64,000 nucleotides of DNA from JAHCHG01 sp965214585 (lineage in GTDB: Bacteria; Acidobacteriota; Blastocatellia; Pyrinomonadales; Pyrinomonadaceae), in NCBI GenBank assembly GCA_965214585.1, contig OZ243957.1, positions 3,286,001 through 3,350,000 of the forward strand, in the 5' to 3' direction. Made by a program: the position numbers and the translations under genes. The notes under the pieces were generated by a model. The model saw only the letters and a program-made list of their open reading frames with translations, had not been told where the DNA came from and ran no database searches. This document shows positions 14,789 through 23,067 of this stretch, in pieces (the stretch's first letter is position 1; every line of letters begins with the position of its first letter).

Positions 14789-16157
14789 AGGAAAAAAAAC
14801 TCTGGTTTTGGGTGCGGGAAAAAGCGGAGTTGAATCAGCCAAGTTTTTAGCGAAACGCGGCGCGATTGCTGCCATTCACGATAAGAAGCCGATAGAAGAC
14901 TGGACGGAAGAAGCGAGGTCTTTGAAAAATAAATACAAAATCGGATTAATTGACGGGAAAATTCCTGTTTGGCTTTTAGACCAGATTGATCTGGTCGTGA
15001 TTTCGCCGGGCGTTCCGACGAATGTTGTTCCCGCGAAATATGTTGACCGCAAAAACGGCGAAGTTATCGGCGAAGTCGAGTTGGCATATCGGTTTATGAA
15101 AGGTCGCGTTGTCGGAATTACGGGTTCGAACGGCAAAACGACGACGACGAGTTTGATCGGCGAGATTTTAAAAAATGCCGAAATCGAAACGCAGATCGGC
15201 GGAAATATCGGAACGGCTTTGATAACTTTGGCGGAAACTTCGACGGAAAAAACTTGGACGGTTTGCGAACTTTCGAGTTTTCAGCTTGAAACGATTGTTG
15301 ATTTTCGCCCGAACGTGGCGATTTGTTTGAATGTTACGCCGAATCATCTTGATCGTTACGATTTCTTCAAAGATTACGCCGCCGCAAAACATCGGCTTTT
15401 TATGAATCAAACGGCGGAAGACGTGGCGATTTTGAACGCTGACGATGAAATAACGGCGAGTTGGGCGGAGAATTTGAAGGCAAACGTCGTGCTTTTTTCG
15501 ACTGCCAAAGAATTGGACAAAGGTTTGTTTTTGCGCGGGCGCGACCTTGTTTGCCGGGCGAACGGCAAAGAAAAGATTTTGACGACGAGAGATGAAATGA
15601 ATCTGCGCGGAACGCACAATGTGCAGAATGTTCTGGCGGCTTTAGCGGCGGGTTTGGCGTGCGGCGCGTCCACCGATTCGATGCGTTCCACGATTAAAAA
15701 TTTCAAAGCCGTCGAACATCGGCTCGAATTTGCCCGCGAAATCGGCGGCGTGAAATTTTTCAACGATTCAAAAGCGACTTCGGTTGACGCGACTTTGAAA
15801 GCACTCGAAGCATTGGCGGAAGAAGACGGCGAAATAGTTTTGATTTTGGGCGGATTAGGTAAAAACGCGCCGTATCAACCGCTTGCGGATTTGATAAAAC
15901 GAAAGGTTCGCGCACTCGTTACAATCGGCGCGGATGCGGAAAATATCGAAGATCAGTTGAAAAATTACGCTGAAATTATTCGCGCGGATTCAATGAAAGA
16001 CGCGGTTGAAAAATCAATGAATGCAGCGGAAAAAGGCGATTCGGTTCTGCTTGCGCCCGCGTGTGCTAGTTTTGATATGTTCAAAAGTTTTGAAGAGCGC
16101 GGAACGGTTTTTAAGGCGGAAGTCGGGAAATTGAAGAATAATTTTTTAACCACATAG
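14778..16157 (+). CDS. murD: UDP-N-acetylmuramoyl-L-alanine--D-glutamate ligase MurD
   Basis: 459 residues from ATG 14778, which lies in the right arm of repeat element C. 'KTLVLGAGKSGVESAKFLAKRGA' is the N-terminal Rossmann-like domain; 'GITGSNGKTTTTSLIGEIL' is the ATP site (about 113-131); 'NVTPNHLDRYD' and 'FFNDSKATSVDATLKALEAL' are MurD-specific. It adds D-glutamate to UDP-MurNAc-L-Ala. The stop codon lies inside the ACATAG-type array that follows. Confidence 0.96.
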   Translation: MNLKGKKTLVLGAGKSGVESAKFLAKRGAIAAIHDKKPIEDWTEEARSLKNKYKIGLIDGKIPVWLLDQIDLVVISPGVPTNVVPAKYVDRKNGEVIGEVELAYRFMKGRVVGITGSNGKTTTTSLIGEILKNAEIETQIGGNIGTALITLAETSTEKTWTVCELSSFQLETIVDFRPNVAICLNVTPNHLDRYDFFKDYAAAKHRLFMNQTAEDVAILNADDEITASWAENLKANVVLFSTAKELDKGLFLRGRDLVCRANGKEKILTTRDEMNLRGTHNVQNVLAALAAGLACGASTDSMRSTIKNFKAVEHRLEFAREIGGVKFFNDSKATSVDATLKALEALAEEDGEIVLILGGLGKNAPYQPLADLIKRKVRALVTIGADAENIEDQLKNYAEIIRADSMKDAVEKSMNAAEKGDSVLLAPACASFDMFKSFEERGTVFKAEVGKLKNNFLTT

Positions 16158-16262
16158 AAACATAGGGAACATAGGGTTTTTATTGTTTTTAAGACTCGTT
16201 ATTTCAAAAGTATTTTGGTTTTAATATTTCAAATCTTTTTCTTATCTATGTTTTCTATATTT
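16152..16262. repeat. Inverted ACATAG-type repeat (murD / 16306 gene)
   Basis: Three ACATAG(G)-type units at 16152-16178 include the murD stop codon. TCTATGTTTTCTATA-type sequence at 16243-16262 is their inverse. The spacing is 8-9 bp rather than a strict 7, so this element is less regular than its neighbours. Confidence 0.55.
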
Positions 16263-16305
16263 CGCGGAGCGGACGGTTAAAAAAAATCTTTTGAAGGTAA
16301 GCATT

Positions 16306-16791
16306 ATGAAAATTTTTCTATTAATAATTTTTGCCGTTTTCGCAATGGCGCAAAGTCAGAATGATTGCGGCGGTGAAAATGTAAAAAACGCGAATAAAAC
16401 GCCGATGAACAATAATTCGGTTAAAACTGTTGAGAATAAAGCTATGACGGAAAAAACGGACGACAAAACAAAATTCGACAATCTGCCCGGAAACGTAAAA
16501 TTGACCGACAAAGTTAAGGAAGAAGTAAAAAACGAAAAAGGCGAAGTCGTATCTGTTGAGGTAATTACGGTTAAAGAAGCGTTGGAAAAAGTCGGCGCGA
16601 AATATGTTGACGGGAAATTGGTTGATAAAAACGGGACGGAAATAAGATTTTACACGCCGCCCGTTCGCGGAATGTCGCAGGGATACGATCTGGATCAGCA
16701 GCAGGCGGAAATAGACAGGAAGCAGTTGGAAGATTTGAAAGAAAAATATACGGTCATTGAATTGTATATTGATGCGCGAATGGTTATGTAG
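16306..16791 (+). CDS. Small exported protein of unknown function
   Basis: 161 residues from the ATG at 16306, preceded by GAAGGTAA at a good distance; an in-frame TTG at 16291 is less likely. A signal peptide (about 1-17, 'IFLLIIFAVFAMAQSQ') is followed by an Asn/Lys/Thr-rich linker. A lysine- and glutamate-rich domain comes next ('LTDKVKEEVKNEKGEVVSVEVITVKEALEKVGAKYVDGKLVDKNG'). I know no family. It sits between murD and ftsW, flanked by two inverted repeat elements, an odd place for an accessory gene. An envelope role is possible from location only. Confidence 0.6.
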   Translation: MKIFLLIIFAVFAMAQSQNDCGGENVKNANKTPMNNNSVKTVENKAMTEKTDDKTKFDNLPGNVKLTDKVKEEVKNEKGEVVSVEVITVKEALEKVGAKYVDGKLVDKNGTEIRFYTPPVRGMSQGYDLDQQQAEIDRKQLEDLKEKYTVIELYIDARMVM

Positions 16792-16798
16792 GAAAAAT

Positions 16799-16896
16799 GG
16801 TTTTGGGGCTTTGGTTTTCGGTCTTTGATGATTTTTATTTAATTTTCAAAATTTAAGCAAAGAAGACCAAAGACCAAAAACCAAAAGCCAAAGACC
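16799..16896. repeat. Inverted heptad-repeat element E (before ftsW)
   Basis: Left arm at 16799-16826: GGTTTTG, GGGCTTT, GGTTTTC, GGTCTTT. Right arm at 16862-16896: GAAGACC, AAAGACC, AAAAACC, AAAAGCC, AAAGACC. Same words as elements C and M, here with a 35-bp loop and no enclosed gene. Confidence 0.85.
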
Positions 16897-16911
16897 ATTT
16901 TTAATAAAATT

Positions 16912-18093
16912 ATGCCGAAAAAACTCCGAATTGATTGGTTTTTATTTGCGATAACGGCGACACTCGCGCTGTTCGGCGTGATTATGGTTTACAGCGCGTC
17001 GGCGATGATCGCTTTGCGCGAAACGGGCGGCGAAAGTCAATTTACATATTTTTATAAGCAGTTGGGTTTTACTTTGGTCGGTTTGGCGGTGATGTTTTTG
17101 GCGAGCAGAATTGATTACCGTTTTTATCGAAATAAATTCGTTGCTTACGGAATTTTAGCCGCATCTGCCGTTCTTTTATTAGCCGTTTTCGGATTTCCGC
17201 CGGTCAACGGTGCGCGTCGTTGGATTCGTTTTTCGGGAATGACTTTTCAGCCGTCGGAAATCGCAAAGATCGCTCTGCCGATTTTTCTCGCGTATTTCTT
17301 AACGAAAAACGAAGATATTATCGGCGATTTGAAACAGACGGTTTTGCCTTGTTTGTTAGTTTTGGGAATTTTCGGCTCTTTGATAATGCTCGAACCGGAT
17401 TTGGGAACGACGATGGTTTTATGCGCGATCTTCGTCGTCGTATATTTTTCGGCGGGCGCGAAAATTCTGCATCTTGCCGCCGTCGGTCTAGGTTTATTAA
17501 TAATCGGTGCGGGCGCGTTGATCTTAGCTCCGTGGCGCGTTGAACGGATGATCGCTTTTCTCGATCCGTTTGAAAAGGCAAGCACTTCCGGTTATCAAGT
17601 CGTGCAGTCGCTCTACGCCATCGGTTCGGGCGGCATTTTTGGCGAAGGTTTCGCTAAAGGACAGCAGAAACTTTTTTATCTGCCGTATCCGCATTCGGAT
17701 TTTATTTTTGCCGTCGTCGGCGAAGAGTTCGGTTTGATCGGAACGCTCGCTTTGGTGATCGCCTTCGGTCTGCTTTTGTGGCGCGGAACGAGAGCCGCTT
17801 TGCTCGCGCCCGACAGATTCGGGATGCTTTTAGGAATCGGACTTATCACGGGAATTATTGTTCAGGCACTTTTTAACATCAGCGTCGTGATCTCGATTCT
17901 GCCCGCTAAGGGAATTCCGCTGCCGTTCATTTCCTACGGCGGTTCTTCGATAATCGTAACGCTTTTCGCCGTCGGAATTTTGCTGAATATTTCGCAATAC
18001 GCCGGATTTTTAGATGTCAAAGTGAATGTCAAAAACAATCATTACGAATTTGCGAAACAGAGAAGGAAGCGCGGAAAAACGGGTTTGAAGTGA
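16912..18093 (+). CDS. ftsW: Lipid II polymerase of the divisome FtsW (SEDS family)
   Basis: 393 residues, about ten membrane segments. 'DWFLFAITATLALFGVIMVYSASA', 'NGARRWIRFSGMTFQPSEIAKIALPIFLAYFL', 'LEPDLGTTMVL' and 'GLPLPFISYGGSSI'-type sequence ('GIPLPFISYGGSSIIVTL') are the SEDS signatures. It polymerises lipid II into septal glycan together with FtsI. The position between murD and murG marks it as FtsW rather than RodA. Confidence 0.94.
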   Translation: MPKKLRIDWFLFAITATLALFGVIMVYSASAMIALRETGGESQFTYFYKQLGFTLVGLAVMFLASRIDYRFYRNKFVAYGILAASAVLLLAVFGFPPVNGARRWIRFSGMTFQPSEIAKIALPIFLAYFLTKNEDIIGDLKQTVLPCLLVLGIFGSLIMLEPDLGTTMVLCAIFVVVYFSAGAKILHLAAVGLGLLIIGAGALILAPWRVERMIAFLDPFEKASTSGYQVVQSLYAIGSGGIFGEGFAKGQQKLFYLPYPHSDFIFAVVGEEFGLIGTLALVIAFGLLLWRGTRAALLAPDRFGMLLGIGLITGIIVQALFNISVVISILPAKGIPLPFISYGGSSIIVTLFAVGILLNISQYAGFLDVKVNVKNNHYEFAKQRRKRGKTGLK

Positions 18094-18095
18094 AA

Positions 18096-18175
18096 ATTGT
18101 TCATCGTTCATTGTTGATGGTTGATTGTTTTCTATCTTTTAACAATGAACAATGAATACTGAGCAATGAACAATG
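18096..18175. repeat. Inverted heptad-repeat element F (ftsW / murG)
   Basis: Left arm at 18096-18130: five ATTGTTC/ATTGTTG-type units. Right arm at 18143-18175: CAATGAA units interrupted by one TACTGAG. The last unit supplies the murG ATG at 18173. Confidence 0.88.
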
Positions 18176-19255
18176 AAAATACTAATTGCGGCGGGCGGAA
18201 CGGGCGGACATATTTATCCGGGAATTGCGGTTGCGAAAGAAATTCTGCGGCGCGATGCGGATTCGGAAGTTCGGTTTGTCGGCTCTCTTAAAGGCTTAGA
18301 AACGAAAATTGTTCCCGAAAACGGTTTTGAACTTTCTTTGATAAACAGCGCGGGACTCAAAAACGTCGGACTTATGGGAAAGTTGAAAGGGTTGATGATT
18401 CTGCCGAAAAGTTTTTTTGAGGCGCGAAGAATAATTAAAGAATTTCAGCCTGATATTGTCGTCGGCGCGGGCGGTTATGTAACGGGTTCGGTTCTTTTGA
18501 CGGCTTCCGCAATGAGGATTCCGACGCTTGTAATGGATTCCAACGCGCTTCCCGGTTTTACGAATCGGCAGCTTGCAAGGTTTGTTGACAAAGCGGCTTT
18601 GACGTTTGAGGAAGCCGTAAAGTTCTTTGGAAAAAAAGGCGTTGTAACGGGAAATCCCGTGCGAAAAGAGTTTTTTGACATTCCCAGAAAAAAGCGTGAA
18701 AATGACAAGTTTTCATTGCTCATTTTCGGCGGTTCGCAAGGCGCGAGAGCGATAAATTTTGCGATGGTTGACGCGCTTGGGTTTCTGCAAAATTACGAAG
18801 AAAAGTTAAGCATTACGCATCAGACGGGAAAATTTGATTTTGAAAAAATAAAGAAAGGTTATGCTGAAAACGATTGGCAAACGGCGGAGATCAGCGAATA
18901 TATTTCGGATATGGTTTCGGAATTTGCCAAAACGGATTTGATAATCTGCCGCGCCGGAGCGACAAGCTGCGCGGAAATTTCGACGGCGGGAAAAGCGGCG
19001 ATTCTTGTTCCGCTGCCGACAGCCGCCGACGATCATCAGCGAAAAAATGCCGAAGCATTGGAGAACGCGGGCGCGGCGAAGATGATTCTGCAAAAGGATT
19101 TGACGGGCGAAAGTTTGGCGAAGGCGATTGAAAATTTTATAAATGCGCCGGAAAAAATTTCGCAGATGGAAAAAGCCGCAAAAAGTTTGGCGAAGGCGGA
19201 CGCGGCTGAGAAAACGGTGGATTTAATAGAAGGAATAATAACTGTTAGCGGTTAG
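18173..19255 (+). CDS. murG: UDP-GlcNAc:lipid I N-acetylglucosaminyltransferase MurG
   Basis: 360 residues. 'ILIAAGGTGGHIYPGIAVAKEI' is the N-terminal Gly-rich loop; 'VGAGGYVTGSVLL', 'VTGNPVRKEF', 'LLIFGGSQGARAIN' and 'ICRAGATSCAEISTAGKAAILVPLP' follow the GT28/MurG order. It converts lipid I to lipid II on the inner face of the membrane. Start and stop both lie in heptad arrays: the ATG in element F, the last five codons and TAG in element G. Confidence 0.96.
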   Translation: MKILIAAGGTGGHIYPGIAVAKEILRRDADSEVRFVGSLKGLETKIVPENGFELSLINSAGLKNVGLMGKLKGLMILPKSFFEARRIIKEFQPDIVVGAGGYVTGSVLLTASAMRIPTLVMDSNALPGFTNRQLARFVDKAALTFEEAVKFFGKKGVVTGNPVRKEFFDIPRKKRENDKFSLLIFGGSQGARAINFAMVDALGFLQNYEEKLSITHQTGKFDFEKIKKGYAENDWQTAEISEYISDMVSEFAKTDLIICRAGATSCAEISTAGKAAILVPLPTAADDHQRKNAEALENAGAAKMILQKDLTGESLAKAIENFINAPEKISQMEKAAKSLAKADAAEKTVDLIEGIITVSG

Positions 19256-19311
19256 CCGTTAGCTGTTCAAGAAAAGAAAATACGGCTGACGGCTAACCGT
19301 TAACGGCTAAC
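19242..19311. repeat. Inverted heptad-repeat element G (murG / murC)
   Basis: Left arm at 19242-19269: CTGTTAG, CGGTTAG, CCGTTAG, CTGTTCA. It encodes the last murG codons and stop. Right arm at 19283-19310: CGGCTGA, CGGCTAA, CCGTTAA, CGGCTAA. It ends 7 bp before the murC ATG. The loop is only 13 bp, so this is a strong local hairpin. Confidence 0.9.
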
Positions 19312-19317
19312 AAAAAA

Positions 19318-20697
19318 ATGTTCAGGCACGTTAAAAAAATACACTTTATCGGAATCGGCGGAATCGGGATGAGCGGCATCGCGGAAGTTTTGACCAATCT
19401 CGAATTTGCGGTTTCGGGTTCGGATTTGAAAAAGTCTGAAAATACGAAAAGGCTGGAGAAAATCGGCGTTAAAGTGTTTGAAGGACACAAAGCGGAAAAT
19501 GTCGGCGACGCGCAGGTTGTCGTTTACTCGTCCGCCGTCAAAGCCGATAATCCAGAGATCGTGTTTGCGAAAGAGAGGAAAATTCCGGTTATCCCGCGTG
19601 CGGAAATGTTGGCGGAATTGATGACCTTGAAGCCGTATTCGGTTGGCGTTGCCGGTTCTCACGGCAAAACTTCGACGACTTCGATGGTTGCCACGATTTT
19701 GGGACACGCCGGAGTCGAGCCGACAACGATTGTCGGCGGCGTGGTTGACACTCTCGGCTCGAACGCGAAACTCGGCACGAGCGATTGGTTCGTGATCGAA
19801 GCCGACGAAAGCGACAGGTCGTTTTTAATGCTCAATCCGACGATTTCGGTTGTAACGAATATTGACCGCGAACATATGGAATCTTATAAGGGAATGGACG
19901 ACGTTTTTGAATGTTTTACGTCTTTCAGCAACAAAGTTCCGTTTTACGGCGCGTGTGTTTTGTGCCTTGACGATCCGAATGTGCAGTCAATCATTCCTTC
20001 GCTCAAACGCCGTCTGGTAACTTACGGTTTTACGGCGCAGGCGGACGTTTCGGCGCATAATATTGTGCAGAATCAAAATTTCGGCTCGACCTTCGACGTT
20101 TGGAAGGGATCGGAAAATCTGGGCGAGATAAATCTGCCCGTTCCGGGAAAGCATAATGTTTACAACGCTCTGGCGGCGACAACTGTTGCGCTCGAACTCG
20201 AAGTTCCGTTTGAAAAAATTGCCGAAGCGTTTGAAAAATTCAAAAATGCGGATCGGCGTTTTCAGTTGAAAGGCGAAGCAAAGGGAATTGTCGTTGTTGA
20301 CGATTACGGGCATCATCCGACGGAGATTTCGGCTACTCTTTCGGCGGCGAAAAACGGTTCGGGCGGCAAGCGAACGGTTGTCGTTTTTCAGCCGCACCGC
20401 TACACGCGCACCAACGAATTGATGGAAGATTTTGCCAGATGTTTTAACAACGCCGACGCGCTTTATCTGCTCGATATTTACGCGGCGAGCGAACCGCCGA
20501 TTAAAGGCGTAACGGCGGAAGTTTTAAGCGAAAAGATCGAGCAGTTCGGACATAAAAACGTAAATTTTATCGGCGACATCGAAACCGCCGCCGAAAAGGT
20601 CGTCAAGGATTTGCAGGCGGGCGATTTGGTTGTAACTTTGGGCGCGGGAAGTATTACGGGACTTTCCGATGAAATTTTGGAACTTTTAAAGAAATAG
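19318..20697 (+). CDS. murC: UDP-N-acetylmuramate--L-alanine ligase MurC
   Basis: 459 residues. 'KKIHFIGIGGIGMSGIAEVL' (N-terminal dinucleotide-like fold), 'VAGSHGKTSTTSMVATIL' (ATP site, about 114-131), 'EADESDRSFL', 'NIDREHMESY' and 'VDDYGHHPTEI' are MurC-specific. It adds the first peptide residue, L-alanine, to UDP-MurNAc. In many bacteria murC is followed by murB and ddl; here ftsQ follows directly after 57 bp. Confidence 0.96.
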   Translation: MFRHVKKIHFIGIGGIGMSGIAEVLTNLEFAVSGSDLKKSENTKRLEKIGVKVFEGHKAENVGDAQVVVYSSAVKADNPEIVFAKERKIPVIPRAEMLAELMTLKPYSVGVAGSHGKTSTTSMVATILGHAGVEPTTIVGGVVDTLGSNAKLGTSDWFVIEADESDRSFLMLNPTISVVTNIDREHMESYKGMDDVFECFTSFSNKVPFYGACVLCLDDPNVQSIIPSLKRRLVTYGFTAQADVSAHNIVQNQNFGSTFDVWKGSENLGEINLPVPGKHNVYNALAATTVALELEVPFEKIAEAFEKFKNADRRFQLKGEAKGIVVVDDYGHHPTEISATLSAAKNGSGGKRTVVVFQPHRYTRTNELMEDFARCFNNADALYLLDIYAASEPPIKGVTAEVLSEKIEQFGHKNVNFIGDIETAAEKVVKDLQAGDLVVTLGAGSITGLSDEILELLKK

Positions 20698-20754
20698 GAC
20701 GAATTTCCAATTCTTTGTTTTTCATTTATATAAAAATATTACGGAGATAAAAAG

Positions 20755-21585
20755 ATGGCAGCGAGAAAAACAAGCGCGAAAAGCGGAAAAAAAACAACGG
20801 CGGCGAATCGGCGGCGAAAGACGAGTTCGCGCAAGACGAATACGCGAAATTTAGCAGGATTTTTCGTTCCGTTATTCTTTGTCATTTGCATAGTTTTCTG
20901 CATCGGATTTTTATTTTTTATGGGTTACAAAACCGTTACGGCATCCGAATTTTTCAATGTCAAAAAGATCGAGGTCGAAGGAGCGCGGCAAACTTTGTCA
21001 AATGAGGTTGAAAATATCGTCAGAAGCGAAACCGAACGGACTGGAGTTTGGAACGCCGATCTGGAAGAGGTGCGCCACAATGTCGAGGAACTGAATTTTG
21101 TAAAATCCGCAACCGTTTCGCGCGTTCTGCCCGACGGCATTCGCATTGATCTGATCGAGCGAGAGCCGGCTGCCGTTGTCAGGCTCGACAGAGGCGATTT
21201 TTGGGTTGACGAAGATGCCGTAATTCTCAAAAGAGTCGGCACAAAGGACGAACGGCATCCGTTTGTTTTGCAGGGATGGAACGAAAACAAAACGGAAAAG
21301 GCTGCCGAAGACAACCGGCAGCGGGTGAAAATCTATGTGCGAATGCTCGATGAGTGGAGAGATTTTGAACTTGCCAAGCGTGTGAGCGCGGTTGATCTGA
21401 GCGATATAAGAGATGCCGAAGCGTTTGTCGAGGATTCCGGCGAAAATGTGAAGATTATTTTGCGGCAGGACGATTACGGCACGGGGCTTAAAAAATCTCT
21501 GGAAGCGATTGCCGGAAAAGGCGACGAAATAAAATCGGCGATTTGGGACGGGCGTGTTGTAACGACGCAGTTGAGAAACGGTTGA
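20755..21585 (+). CDS. ftsQ: Cell division protein FtsQ
   Basis: 276 residues: a Lys/Arg-rich cytoplasmic start (1-35), one membrane segment (about 38-62), and a POTRA domain ('FFNVKKIEVEGARQTLSNEVENIVRSETERTGVWNADLEEVRHNVEELNFVKSATVSRVLPDGIRIDLIERE'). A beta domain carrying 'WVDEDAVIL' follows. FtsQ scaffolds FtsL and FtsB in the divisome. A GGAG ribosome site precedes the ATG. Confidence 0.92.
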   Translation: MAARKTSAKSGKKTTAANRRRKTSSRKTNTRNLAGFFVPLFFVICIVFCIGFLFFMGYKTVTASEFFNVKKIEVEGARQTLSNEVENIVRSETERTGVWNADLEEVRHNVEELNFVKSATVSRVLPDGIRIDLIEREPAAVVRLDRGDFWVDEDAVILKRVGTKDERHPFVLQGWNENKTEKAAEDNRQRVKIYVRMLDEWRDFELAKRVSAVDLSDIRDAEAFVEDSGENVKIILRQDDYGTGLKKSLEAIAGKGDEIKSAIWDGRVVTTQLRNG

Positions 21586-21619
21586 AAAAAGGTAAAAAGT
21601 GAAAGGTTAAAAGGTTAAG
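21585..21619. repeat. Single-arm heptad array (ftsQ / ftsA)
   Basis: Four to five degenerate AAAGGTA/AAAGGTT-type units directly follow the ftsQ stop codon. No complementary arm is seen before ftsA. The word matches element J at 26105. Confidence 0.55.
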
Positions 21620-21649
21620 CGAAGGCGGACGTTTTATTTTCCGGTTGCA

Positions 21650-22888
21650 ATGAATAATTCGATACAGGCAGTTGGGTTGGATATTGGCACGAGCAAGGTT
21701 CGGTGCGTGATCGGCGAATCGTCCGAAGACGGCGGTTTGATGAATGTCGTCGGCATCGGACAAGCCGGATCGCGCGGTTTAAGGCGCGGCATTGTGACGA
21801 AAACCGACGCGGTTGTTGATTCGATAAAAAAAGCTGTGGAAGAAGCCGAGCGAATGAGTGGTCTGGAAATCGAATCGGCGCGGGTGAACCTTTCCGGCGA
21901 ACATCTCAGCGGCGAAAACAAAACGGGAGTTGTCGCGGTTGCCGGCGCGGGACGGGAAATTACGCACGAAGACATTGAACGCGCCGTCGAATCAGCCAGC
22001 GCGATGCAGCTTCCGGCAGGCTGGGAAATTGTTGATCGTCTGCCGCAGGAATTTATAGTTGACGGGCAGGATGGAATTATCGAGCCGGTCGGAATGCGCG
22101 GTTCGCGTCTGGAAAGCCGCGTTCACGTCGTAACGAGTCCGAGCGCGGGAAGTCAGAATATTATCAAAGCCGTTCATCAGGCGGGTTTGGAAGTTGAAAA
22201 TATGATGCTCGAACCGCTGGCGGCGGCGAACGGGACTTTGAGCGATAATGACAAGGAATACGGCTGTGCGCTCGTTAATATCGGCGCGGAAGTTACAAGT
22301 CTGATGCTTTTCGGGCGCGGCGCGGTTCAGCACACGACGGTTTTTCCTTTTGGCGGCACGCATTTTACAAAGGACATCGCGCACGGTTTGCGCGTTTCGA
22401 TTCCCGAAGCAGACCGAATCAAGCAGCTTTACGGCTGCGTCGCCGGATATTTGATGGACGACGAGGAAAAACAGAGCATCATCGAAATTACGCCCGTCGG
22501 CAGAAAGGAAACGAGGCAATTAACAAAAGAAATTTTGTGCGACATAATGCAGCCGAGAGCCGTCGAACTGCTCCAGCACATTGCCAAAGAAGTTTTCAGC
22601 ACGAACGGGCAGATTTCCAGCGGCGTGATTTTAACGGGCGGCGGTTCGCTCAATCGCGGAATGGTCGAAGTTGCCGAGCAGATTTTTGACGCTCCGACAC
22701 GGCTCGGATTTTTAGAGAGAGAATTTTTCGGCGGTTTGGTTCAGGAAATACAAAGCCCGGAATGGGCGGTTGCGGGCGGTTTGGCACTATCTTCGATGCG
22801 TTCGCAAATTCGAGAGAGTAATTCGGGTAAATCAAATGCCGGACGAGTTGCGGAATGGTTTGAAAATTTTCGGGAAAAATTTAGATAA
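21650..22888 (+). CDS. ftsA: Cell division protein FtsA
   Basis: 412 residues of the actin-like fold. 'AVGLDIGTSKVRCVIGE' is the phosphate-1 loop, followed by the 1C/SHS2 subdomain around 'RGIVTKTDAVVDSIKKAVEEAERMSGLEI'. 'CALVNIGAEVTSLMLFGRGAVQHTTVFPFGG' (phosphate 2) and 'GVILTGGGSLNRGM' (adenosine motif) come next. The C terminus 'VAEWFENFREKF' is an amphipathic membrane-targeting helix. FtsA anchors FtsZ to the membrane. Confidence 0.96.
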   Translation: MNNSIQAVGLDIGTSKVRCVIGESSEDGGLMNVVGIGQAGSRGLRRGIVTKTDAVVDSIKKAVEEAERMSGLEIESARVNLSGEHLSGENKTGVVAVAGAGREITHEDIERAVESASAMQLPAGWEIVDRLPQEFIVDGQDGIIEPVGMRGSRLESRVHVVTSPSAGSQNIIKAVHQAGLEVENMMLEPLAAANGTLSDNDKEYGCALVNIGAEVTSLMLFGRGAVQHTTVFPFGGTHFTKDIAHGLRVSIPEADRIKQLYGCVAGYLMDDEEKQSIIEITPVGRKETRQLTKEILCDIMQPRAVELLQHIAKEVFSTNGQISSGVILTGGGSLNRGMVEVAEQIFDAPTRLGFLEREFFGGLVQEIQSPEWAVAGGLALSSMRSQIRESNSGKSNAGRVAEWFENFREKFR

Positions 22889-23004
22889 ATTTAATATTCC
22901 GACTAGATTTTTACCCCAAATCATTGTATGCTTTTTCGCCATAGGCACTATATATTGTTGAAAACCTATTTCTCTCGGCAGTATCTTTACGAAGGGTTTG
23001 AAAC

Positions 23005-23035
23005 TTGATTTTATAAACTAAATCAGCATTTATAC
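23005..23035 (+). promoter_or_regulatory. Weak candidate promoter for ftsZ
   Basis: TTGATT at 23005-23010 and TTTATA at 23029-23034 (18-bp spacing) lie in the 179-bp ftsA-ftsZ gap. The score is modest, but the AT-rich gap is longer than most in the cluster, which suggests separate expression of ftsZ. Confidence 0.3.
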
Positions 23036-23067
23036 TTGAAAATTAATAAAAACGGGACGGTCTTCAA

